From: DATADF01 sp046263155
GTDB lineage: Bacteria > Actinomycetota > CADDZG01 > WHSQ01
Direction: 5' to 3'
Length of the DNA stretch: 32,129 nucleotides
Assembly: GCA_046263155.1 (NCBI GenBank)
Contig: JBHELF010000107.1
Coordinates: 1-32,129, forward strand
How positions within the stretch are numbered: position 1 is the stretch's first letter; every line of letters begins with the position of its first letter. Below the pieces are notes generated by a model. That model was not told the origin of the DNA, did no database searches, and was given only the letters and a program-made list of their open reading frames with translations. The position numbers and the translations under genes are program-made. This document shows positions 21,026-27,585 of this stretch, piece by piece.

Positions 21026-22186
21026 ATGGCTAACTTTAGGGACTACTTCCGCCAGATTCGAGCGGAGATCCCCCAGGTCACGCCCGAGGAGCTGCGGGGG
21101 CGCCTCGAGGCCGGCGAGAAGCTGCAGCTTCTCGACGTGCGCGAGGCCGACGAGGTCGCCTACGGGCTCATCCCGGGCGCGAAGCACCTGAGCCGGGCCC
21201 ACTTCGAGAGCCGCGTGGAGGACGTCGTGCCCGATAAAGAGGCTCCCGTCGTCGTCTACTGCGCCTCCGGTGCCCGCAGCACCTTCGCGGCGCGGACGAT
21301 GAAGGAGCTGGGTTTCACCGACGTATCCAATGTCGCCGGCGGTTTTATTCGCTGGAAGGAACTCGGCTTCGAGTTCGACATCCCCCGGGTCCTAGAGGCC
21401 TCACAGCGCGACCGTTACTCGCGCCATCTGGTTCTGCCGGAGGTGGGCGAGGAGGGCCAGCTGAAGTTCCTCGGCGCGAAGGTTCTCTGCATCGGCGCGG
21501 GGGGCTTGGGATCCCCCGCGCTCCTTTACCTGGCAGCCGCCGGCGTGGGGACGATCGGCGTCGTCGACTCCGACGTCGTCGAGGAGAACAACCTGCAGCG
21601 GCAGGTGATCCACAACACCGATCGGATCGGGATGCTTAAGGCCGAGTCGGCGAAGGAAGCCATGACGAAGCTGAATCCCGACGTCACGGTGAACATGCAT
21701 GCCTTCCATCTGGACGCTTCCAACGCGCGCGACGTGATCTCGCAATACGACATCGTGGTCGATGGATGTGACAACTTCGATACGCGCTACGTCGTCAACG
21801 ACGCCGCGGTCGCGCTCGGCATCCCGGTCGTGCACGGCGCGATCTTTCGCTTTGAGGGGATGGTCTCCACCTTCCGCTCTGAGGACGGGCCCTGTTATCG
21901 GTGTCTCTATCCGGAAGCGCCTCCGCCCGAGCTCGCCCCTACCTGAAGCGAGGCTGGGGTCCTGGGCGTGCTCCCAGGCATCATCGGCTGCCTCCAAGCG
22001 AACGAGGCGCTGAAATTGATAGCGGGATACGGCGAGCCGCTCGTCGGGCGACTACTTACGTTCGACGCGCAATCGACTCGCTTCGCGGAGGTGAAGGTCC
22101 GCAAGGACCCGAAGTGCCCCGTGTGCTCGGCTGAGGCGCAGGAGGAGACTCCTGCCCCCGAGCGCGCGCTGCGCGTGGCCAACTGA
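21026..22186 (+). CDS. moeB: rhodanese-MoeB/ThiF adenylyltransferase, candidate selenoprotein (Sec307 at TGA 21944-21946)
   Basis: A 386-residue E1-like enzyme if the in-frame TGA is read through. Residues 15-115 are a rhodanese domain with Cys79 in VVVYCASGARS. The adenylating domain has the ATP-binding LCIGAGGLGSPALLYLAAAG (Gly157-162), VVEENNLQRQVIHNTDRIG and VVDGCDNFDTRYVVNDAA. Zinc ligands are CYRC (290, 293) and CPVC (364, 367). At residue 307 a TGA replaces the conserved catalytic cysteine: APT-TGA-SEAGVLGVLPGIIGC against the family's APSCAEAGVLGVLPGIIG. Frame and homology continue without loss to TGA 22184-22186, so there is no frameshift. A SECIS-like hairpin follows. The enzyme would activate a MoaD/ThiS-like carrier and transfer sulfur. 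Otherwise the product stops at 306 residues, lacking half its zinc site. Sec, nonsense mutation or sequencing error are the options. Confidence 0.8.
21944..21978 (+). promoter_or_regulatory. candidate bacterial SECIS element after the in-frame TGA
   Basis: CCTGGG (21961-21966) pairs perfectly with CCCAGG (21973-21978), leaving the six-base loop CGTGCT. The loop starts 20 bases after the TGA and has G as its second base. Bacterial SECIS hairpins are expected just after the UGA, with the apical loop about 16-37 bases away and a G among its first two bases. All three conditions hold. The hairpin overlaps codons for VLGVLPG, so chance pairing from conserved GC-rich codons is possible. Confidence 0.55.
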
Positions 22187-22221
22187 CCACGTTCTCTGCG
22201 GGCGGCTAGGGTTCCGGGCCT

Positions 22222-22722
22222 ATGAAGGTCGCGGTGCTGGCCGACACTCACACGATGTACTCGATGCGCTCGACGCCGTCGCGCATGCTCCCCATGGGAG
22301 CCTGGCCGTATCTGGAGAGCTGCGACCACATCCTGCACGCCGGCGACGTGTGCGACCCCGTCTTGCTGGACGAACTCAAGGCTTGTGCACCTGTGACGGT
22401 CGTCATGGGCAACTGCGATCCGCCTTCGGTGCGCGAATGGGGGGCCACGGACGAAACCACGGTCGAGCTCGGCGGAGTCTCGATCGGCCTGCTGCACGAC
22501 TCCGGCTTGACACCGGGCCGCCGAGAGCGGCTGCGTGACAGATTTCCTGAGGCCCGGGTGGTCGTCTTTGGGCACTCCCATCTGCCCGTCAACGAGGACA
22601 AAGACGGTCTCCTCTTGTTCAACCCCGGCAGCCCCACCTGGAAACGGCGAGCTCCCTTCGCGTCCATGGGGTTGTTGTGGATCGACAACGGCGAGGTCGA
22701 CGGCGAGATCTTCCCCGTATGA
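22222..22722 (+). CDS. YfcE/MJ0936-type metallophosphoesterase
   Basis: A 166-residue calcineurin-like phosphoesterase. The five metal-binding motifs are in order: LADTHTMYS (Asp8, His10), ILHAGDVCD (Asp), VVMGNCDPP (Asn), GLLHDSG (His) and VVFGHSHLPV (His pair). It should hydrolyse phosphodiesters with two divalent metals; natural substrates of this family are poorly defined. TAGGGT (22207-22212) lies nine bases before the ATG with no Shine-Dalgarno, a possible leaderless start. Its TGA overlaps the ATG of the glycosyltransferase gene by four bases (ATGA), so it is the first gene of the cluster that follows. Confidence 0.9.
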   Translation: MKVAVLADTHTMYSMRSTPSRMLPMGAWPYLESCDHILHAGDVCDPVLLDELKACAPVTVVMGNCDPPSVREWGATDETTVELGGVSIGLLHDSGLTPGRRERLRDRFPEARVVVFGHSHLPVNEDKDGLLLFNPGSPTWKRRAPFASMGLLWIDNGEVDGEIFPV

Positions 22723-23969
22723 GCGCCGGGGGGCGCGCGCTTCGAATCGCTCTCCTTACCTATAGAGGCAATCCGCATTCCGGCGGTCAGGGCGTCTACA
22801 TCCGGTATCTGAGTCGGGCTCTCGCCGCGGTCGGCCATCGCGTCGAGGTCTTTAGCGGCCCGCCCTACCCGGAGCTTGACGACGGCATCGTTTTGACGAG
22901 GTTGCCGAGCCTCGACCTCTACCGCTCCGACGATCCGTTTAGGACTCCTCGGCCCGACGAATTCCGGACGCCGGTCGACGCCTTGGAGTTCACGCTGATG
23001 TGCACGGCGGCGTTTCCCGAACCGCTGACCTTTAGCCTGCGGGCGGCGCGCATTCTGCGGCGCCGCATCGGCGAGTTCGACGTCGTCCACGACAATCAAG
23101 GACTCGGTTATGGATTGCTGCCCACGCTCCGAAGGCTGCCTGTAGTCAGCACGATCCATCACCCGGTGTCGATCGATCGGCGGCTCGAGTTGGCAAATGT
23201 AGTCACGTTCCGGAAGAGGCTGTCGCTTCGTCGCTGGTATGCCTTCACCGCGATGCAGGCGCGCGTTGCTCGCCGCTTGCCGGCGTTGATCGCCGTCTCC
23301 GAATCGGCGCGCCGAGACTCCATCGCCGAGTACGGCGTGAGGCCCGCTCGCGTTGCCGTCGTGAGAAACGGCGTCGATACGGACTTGTTCAGACCTCTGC
23401 CGAACGTTCGACGCGTGGCCGGTCGTCTGATAACCACCGCCAGCGCCGACGTACCTCTCAAGGGATTGATCCATCTGATCGAGGCACTCGCGAAGGTCCG
23501 CACCGAAGCCCATGCCGACTTGGTGGTTGTGGGCGCGCCACGAGCCGATTCCGAGGTAACGCGCGCCATCGAGCGTCTGGATCTGAGGGCCGCGGTCCGC
23601 TTCGAGAGCGGCGTCGATTGGGCCCGCCTCGTTGCCCTATACGCGGAGGCCGAGATCGCCGTCGTGCCCTCGCTCTACGAGGGTTTTTCACTCCCGGCCG
23701 TTGAGGCGATGTCCTGCGGGCTGCCGCTGGTGGCGACAACGGCAGGCGCTCTTCCTGAGGTGGCGGGCCCCAACGGCCAAGCGGCCTTGTTGGTGCCGCC
23801 GGCCGATCCGGGTGCGCTTGCGCTTGCGATCTCCTCGCTGCTGCGCGACCCGGATAAGCGCGCAACTATGGGGGCCGCGGGACGCGCGCGGGCACTGGCA
23901 GCGTTCAGCTGGCATAGGGCCGCCCAAGAGACAACCGCGGTCTATGAGCAGGTGATGGCGTCGTGCTGA
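22719..23969 (+). CDS. GT4-family glycosyltransferase
   Basis: A 416-residue GT-B glycosyltransferase. The N-terminal half has the glycine-rich acceptor loop (LLTYRGNPHSGGQGVYIRYL), a hallmark of GT4. The C-terminal half has VVRNGVDTDLF, the ADVPLKGLIHLIEAL strand-helix and the nucleotide-sugar motif PSLYEGFSLPAVEAMSCGLP with the EX7E pair. It adds a hexose from a nucleotide sugar to a lipid or glycan, with retention of configuration. Start ATG 22719 overlaps the preceding stop; the longer frame from 22677 is not needed. Its end overlaps the methyltransferase gene by 7 bases. Confidence 0.9.
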   Translation: MSAGGRALRIALLTYRGNPHSGGQGVYIRYLSRALAAVGHRVEVFSGPPYPELDDGIVLTRLPSLDLYRSDDPFRTPRPDEFRTPVDALEFTLMCTAAFPEPLTFSLRAARILRRRIGEFDVVHDNQGLGYGLLPTLRRLPVVSTIHHPVSIDRRLELANVVTFRKRLSLRRWYAFTAMQARVARRLPALIAVSESARRDSIAEYGVRPARVAVVRNGVDTDLFRPLPNVRRVAGRLITTASADVPLKGLIHLIEALAKVRTEAHADLVVVGAPRADSEVTRAIERLDLRAAVRFESGVDWARLVALYAEAEIAVVPSLYEGFSLPAVEAMSCGLPLVATTAGALPEVAGPNGQAALLVPPADPGALALAISSLLRDPDKRATMGAAGRARALAAFSWHRAAQETTAVYEQVMASC

Positions 23970-24685
23970 CCGTCGATTTCGAACGCTGGCCGCTCAAACG
24001 CGGAGATCTCGTTCTCGATCTTGGCTGTGGCAGTGGTCGCCACTCCTTCGCCGCGCTCAAAGCCGGTGCACAGGTCGTGTCCGTGGATCTGGATGGCGCT
24101 CTGCTTCGGGGCGTGGCCCAGATGTCTGCCGGACTGCAGGCCAGCCACGAGATCGGCGCCGGACTAAATGCCGCAGCTCAGGCCGACGCGCTCCATCTTC
24201 CGTTCGCGAACGCGACCTTTGACTGTGTAATCGCCGCGGAGGTTCTCGAGCACATAGGGGGCGACCGTCAGGCCATGCGGGAGATCGCCCGAGTCGTCAA
24301 GCCGAGCGGTCGCGTCGCCGTAACCGTGCCGCGCGAATGGCCGGAGCGGATTTGTTGGGCCCTCTCGCGCGCGTACCGAACCTCGCCCGGCGGGCACGTC
24401 CGCATCTATCGTGCCGACGAGCTGGCGCGCAAGTTGAGCGAGGTCGGTCTCATCTGGAAGGAGGCGCATCACGCGCATGCGCTCCACTCGCCCTACTGGT
24501 GGCTGAAATGCATCTTCGGCGTGGACAATGAGCGTGCCGCCATTCCGCGCGCCTATCACTCCTTCCTCGTTTGGGAGCTGACCCACCGCCCCGCGGCGAC
24601 GCGCCTGTGCGAGCGAGCCTTGAACCCCCTCCTCGGCAAGAGCTTGGTCGTCTATCTGGAGAAACAAGGGACGCTCCGTGGCTGA
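23963..24685 (+). CDS. class I SAM-dependent methyltransferase
   Basis: A 240-residue methyltransferase. Motif I is LVLDLGCGSGRHSFAALKAG, with an acidic ribose contact at VVSVDLDGALL. Motif II/III is ADALHLPFANATFDCVIAAE followed by VLEHIGGDRQAMREIARVVK, then PSGRVAVTVP. The C-terminal half has HVRIYRADELARKLSEVGL and aromatic residues (SPYWWLKCIFGVDNE) typical of Methyltransf_11/25 enzymes that act on sugars, quinones or small lipids. GTG 23963 overlaps the glycosyltransferase gene by 7 bases and its stop overlaps the next gene by 8. The three genes are translated together and probably modify one glycoconjugate. Confidence 0.9.
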   Translation: MLTVDFERWPLKRGDLVLDLGCGSGRHSFAALKAGAQVVSVDLDGALLRGVAQMSAGLQASHEIGAGLNAAAQADALHLPFANATFDCVIAAEVLEHIGGDRQAMREIARVVKPSGRVAVTVPREWPERICWALSRAYRTSPGGHVRIYRADELARKLSEVGLIWKEAHHAHALHSPYWWLKCIFGVDNERAAIPRAYHSFLVWELTHRPAATRLCERALNPLLGKSLVVYLEKQGTLRG

Positions 24686-25715
24686 CCAACACTTCGACGC
24701 CGAACTAAGTGCGCGCTCGATCCTTCGCACGCAGTCGGATCATGGAGCGATTCCGTGGTTTCCCGATGGAAAGCTCGATCCCTGGAACCACGTCGAGTGC
24801 GCCATGGCGCTGGACGCGCAGGGTTATTGGCGCGAGGCCCGTGCCGCATACGAGTGGATGGCAGACATACAGCGCCCAGATGGCGCTTGGGCGGCGATGT
24901 ATGTAGACGGCAAGCCGACGGACGCTACATTGGACGCGAATTTCATCGCCTATGTCGCCGCGGGTTGCCGACTTCATTTTCTCCACAGTGGCGACATCGA
25001 TTTTCTAGTGGAGATGTGGCCCATGATGGAGAGGGCGATCGAGTTTGTCCTCGACCTGCAGCTTCCGGGTGGAGAGATCGCGTGGGCGCGCGATGGCGAT
25101 TACCGGCTGTGGCCGGCGGGGCTGAGGACGTCGTCCTCTTGCATCTATCTCAGCCTTCGCAGCGCAATCACCATCGCCGACGAGCTCGGATTAGCCAAGC
25201 CGGAATGGGAGCTTGGTGCGGTCTCGCTCGCGGAGGCTCTGACGCGACCCGAAGCCGCTTTCATCGAGAAGGACAGGTTTTCGATGGATTGGTACTACCC
25301 GGTTCTGTCGGGTGCCGTCGCGGGACGGACCGCGCGCCGTCGACTCGCCGAGGGCTGGGAAACTTTCGTCATCGAGGGCCGCGGCGCGCGCTGCGTCTCG
25401 GACCGCCCCTGGGTGACCGCCGGAGAGACCGCGGAGCTTCTGATCGCGTTGTGCGTCGCCGGCGAGCAAGAGCGGGCCGAACAACTCTTCGGTTGGCTGC
25501 AACACCTGCGGGGTCACGCGGGCGAGTACTGGATGGGCGCGACGTGGCCGGAGGGAACCATCTGGCCGCGCGAGGCCCCGACCTGGTGTGCCGCCGCAGT
25601 CATCTTGGCCTCGGCGACCCTGGATCGGACGAGCCCGACGGCGCAGTTATTCGGGGCCGTCGGCACAGGCGCCGAGGAACTCGACTTGTCAGAGCCCGTC
25701 GCCGACTCTCTGTAG
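24678..25715 (+). CDS. alpha/alpha-barrel protein, prenyltransferase- or glycosidase-like
   Basis: A 345-residue protein made of repeated helical hairpins with aromatic and Trp-Asp-Gly-rich turns: DHGAIPWFPDGKLDPWNHVE, MADIQRPDGAWAAMYVDGKP, LQLPGGEIAWARDGDY, GEYWMGATWPEGTIWPRE. The QxxDGxW turns recall terpene cyclase/prenyltransferase and six-hairpin glycosidase folds; databases often name such proteins prenyltransferase without proof. No DXDD or other cyclase motif is seen. GTG 24678 overlaps the methyltransferase gene by 8 bases. The 3' end overlaps the convergent methyltransferase by 27 bases. I infer a carbohydrate-related role from the glycosyltransferase context. Confidence 0.75.
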   Translation: MADQHFDAELSARSILRTQSDHGAIPWFPDGKLDPWNHVECAMALDAQGYWREARAAYEWMADIQRPDGAWAAMYVDGKPTDATLDANFIAYVAAGCRLHFLHSGDIDFLVEMWPMMERAIEFVLDLQLPGGEIAWARDGDYRLWPAGLRTSSSCIYLSLRSAITIADELGLAKPEWELGAVSLAEALTRPEAAFIEKDRFSMDWYYPVLSGAVAGRTARRRLAEGWETFVIEGRGARCVSDRPWVTAGETAELLIALCVAGEQERAEQLFGWLQHLRGHAGEYWMGATWPEGTIWPREAPTWCAAAVILASATLDRTSPTAQLFGAVGTGAEELDLSEPVADSL

Positions 25716-26318
25716 GACTCGAAGCGACCCGAGGGCACGCACCTCTTTGAACGCGCTCGAGTCCACCGCCCGCCGGTAGATCTCAAACGGGGGGCGGCCG
25801 CCTTCCGCCGGGTTTTCGAAGACGTCGTGGATCGCCAGCAGCCCACCGCGAACAAGGTGCGGTGCCCAGCCCTCGTAATCGTCTTGTGCCGCCTGCGGAG
25901 TGTGGCCGCCGTCGATGAAGACCAGGCCCAGCGGAACCCGCCAAGCCGCCGCCAGAACCTCCGACCGAGCCGCGAGCGCGAGAACGACATCCTCGATCCC
26001 CGCCGCCACGATCTGCCGGCGAAAGGCGGGCAGCGTGTCGATTCGCCCGGTCGCCGAATCGGCCAAGCGCTCGTCGAAGTACTCCTCGCCGGGCTGGTGC
26101 TCCTCGGATCCGCGGTGGTGGTCGATCGAGAAGATGACTCCGTTCATCTCCCGTGCCGCAGCACCGAGATAAGTCGTCGACTTGCCGCAATAACTTCCGA
26201 TCTCCAATGCCGGGCCGAACGCCAACCCGTCCTTCGCCGTCTCGTAGAGCGCGAGCCCCTCTTCCTCGGGCATGAATCCGATGGCCTCTCGCGCCGCGCG
26301 CCGCAGGCGAGGGTCCAT
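25689..26318 (-). CDS. class I methyltransferase (Methyltransf_24-like)
   Basis: A 209-residue protein with the SAM-binding ALEIGSYCGKSTTYLG, VIFSIDHHRGSEEHQPGEEY (acidic strand end) and PLGLVFIDGGHTPQAAQDDY motifs. The FIDGGHxxxxxxxD run with the following LVRGGLLAIHDVFENP is typical of the O-methyltransferase/cephalosporin hydroxylase-like group, many of which act on sugars. I choose ATG 26318; a TTG at 26321 gives one more residue. There is no obvious Shine-Dalgarno. It starts 14 bases after the stop of the DUF2342 gene and shares its transcript. Its end overlaps the convergent alpha/alpha-barrel gene by 27 bases, hinting at a link to the same glyco cluster. Confidence 0.85.
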   Translation of the reverse strand: MDPRLRRAAREAIGFMPEEEGLALYETAKDGLAFGPALEIGSYCGKSTTYLGAAAREMNGVIFSIDHHRGSEEHQPGEEYFDERLADSATGRIDTLPAFRRQIVAAGIEDVVLALAARSEVLAAAWRVPLGLVFIDGGHTPQAAQDDYEGWAPHLVRGGLLAIHDVFENPAEGGRPPFEIYRRAVDSSAFKEVRALGSLRVLQRVGDGL

Positions 26319-26331
26319 CAAGGAGCCGGGG

Positions 26332-27486
26332 TCAGCTTGATTCGGAGTGTTCGGCGATGCGTTCCATCCAGGCGAAGGGATCCTTGATCTCGGCGAGTGT
26401 CGGCAGATTGTCGGCCGCGTCCCACACCCGATTCAACTCCGACAGCCCTCGCAACTTGATCACCGCCGCACAGAACGTAGCCCCCGAAGTCTCAAGCTCT
26501 CGATCGATACGAATCCCAAGCACGCCGGTGAGCGCGCGCTCTCCTTCGGTCGGGCTGGCATGGCGACGGGCCATTCCTTCGCGAATCCGCGAGTCGTCAA
26601 GCTGCATCTGCGCGGAGACGGCATCGAAGCCGTGCGAGGCGTAGCCCTCGATTACCGCGATCAGTGCTTGCAGCCGAGCCTGCGCCTTCACATGGGCCTC
26701 GCTGTCGACGAGCGGAATGCGATCCTCGGTGTCGAGTCCTTCTTGCAAGGCCTCGATTCCCTTTGTCTGCAGCTCCATCAGCCGCCGCTCGAAGTCGCCG
26801 ACGTCCAATTCGATCGTGTCGACAAGTGCGATCAAAAGGTTCTTGGTGTAACGCGGCAGCCACGAGACGGTCTGCATGAGTAGATGCCGCGCGACCTCAC
26901 GCAGTGCGAGCCATTGCAGGAAAAGGTCAACATCGAACTCGTAGTCCTTGATCATTTGGCGCACATTCGGTGCCACGACGAACAACCCTCCATCGTCGCT
27001 TCGTGGTATCGGCAGGTCGTAACGGGCCAGCGATTCGCGTCCCAGTTGTCCTACGAGCGAGCCCGCCTGGATTCCGAAGAGGAGCGGGGCCATTTGCGCG
27101 AAGGCCGCGTTGAGTGGAGCGGCCTCTTCATCCTCCGCCGCGAGCTGCCCGAACTGATCCGAGAAACGTCGCGCCAGGTGTTCGAGCAGCCAGCGCCACG
27201 ACTCGAGGGTCGACCGCACCCAGCTACCTCGGCCCATGCTTTGTACCGCCATCGGTTCGGCCAGCGGCATGCGCGTATAGCCGGACAGCACGAGCTCGGC
27301 GGAGTGAACCGCGTCCGCGTACGCCCGTTCCAGATCTCGATCCCGGGGCGGGTCGACGAATCCCTGTTTTGCGACCGCGACACCCACCTGGCCCGCGATC
27401 TCCATGTTGATGGGTCCGCTGCTCCCTGAGAGCAGCTTCTGGAGCTCCCGAAAAAGAGGAACGTCCCCGAACGCCTCTTGACTCAT
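26332..27486 (-). CDS. DUF2342-like protein with a lost HExxH motif
   Basis: A 384-residue mostly helical protein of the actinobacterial family annotated as zinc-dependent metalloprotease / F420-biosynthesis associated. Recognisable parts are GPINMEIAGQVGVAVAKQGF at the N-terminus, LPLFGIQAGSLVGQLGRESL-type MAPLLFGIQAGSLVGQLG, FVVAPNVRQMIKDYEFDVDL, and LQALIAVIEGYASHGFDAV. Where the family has a zinc motif of the type LHELTH, this protein has ALREVARHLLM: both histidines are gone (Arg in their place) and only Glu remains. It therefore probably does not bind zinc or cleave peptides. Start ATG 27486; TACCAT lies seven bases upstream on the minus strand, suggesting a leaderless start. Confidence 0.8.
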   Translation of the reverse strand: MSQEAFGDVPLFRELQKLLSGSSGPINMEIAGQVGVAVAKQGFVDPPRDRDLERAYADAVHSAELVLSGYTRMPLAEPMAVQSMGRGSWVRSTLESWRWLLEHLARRFSDQFGQLAAEDEEAAPLNAAFAQMAPLLFGIQAGSLVGQLGRESLARYDLPIPRSDDGGLFVVAPNVRQMIKDYEFDVDLFLQWLALREVARHLLMQTVSWLPRYTKNLLIALVDTIELDVGDFERRLMELQTKGIEALQEGLDTEDRIPLVDSEAHVKAQARLQALIAVIEGYASHGFDAVSAQMQLDDSRIREGMARRHASPTEGERALTGVLGIRIDRELETSGATFCAAVIKLRGLSELNRVWDAADNLPTLAEIKDPFAWMERIAEHSESS

Positions 27487-27493
27487 TCACCCC

Positions 27494-27499
27494 ATGGTA
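27494..27499 (-). promoter_or_regulatory. -10-like TANNNT box of the DUF2342 gene
   Basis: TACCAT on the minus strand ends seven bases before ATG 27486. The GGGGTGA between them could also act as a weak ribosome site. Confidence 0.35.
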
Positions 27500-27573
27500 A
27501 GTGGCTGGTCTTTGGTTGCCGATCACCGTTCGGAGCCCACCGGCCGCCTCAAAAGACCAGCGAGTTGCCCGGG

Positions 27574-27579
27574 TACGCT
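27574..27579 (+). promoter_or_regulatory. -10-like TANNNT box of the SDR gene
   Basis: TACGCT ends exactly six bases before ATG 27586, without a Shine-Dalgarno in between. The divergent box for the DUF2342 gene is 74 bases away. Confidence 0.4.
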
Positions 27580-27585
27580 CGGCCG

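Noticed and set aside
21901..22186. Frameshift or separate small gene after the MoeB-like ORF
   Set aside because: The frame does not change: codons after TGA 21944-21946 continue the family sequence in the same phase. The 72-residue ORF from GTG 21968 is just the C-terminal part.
21026..22186. TGA reassigned genome-wide to Trp or Gly
   Set aside because: TGA is used as the normal stop of several intact genes here (for example ending at 4827, 7870, 16936 and 22722).
22248..23513. 421-residue minus-strand ORF
   Set aside because: Composition is shadow-like (Arg, Ser, Asp-rich) and it is antisense to the metallophosphoesterase and glycosyltransferase, both with full catalytic motifs.
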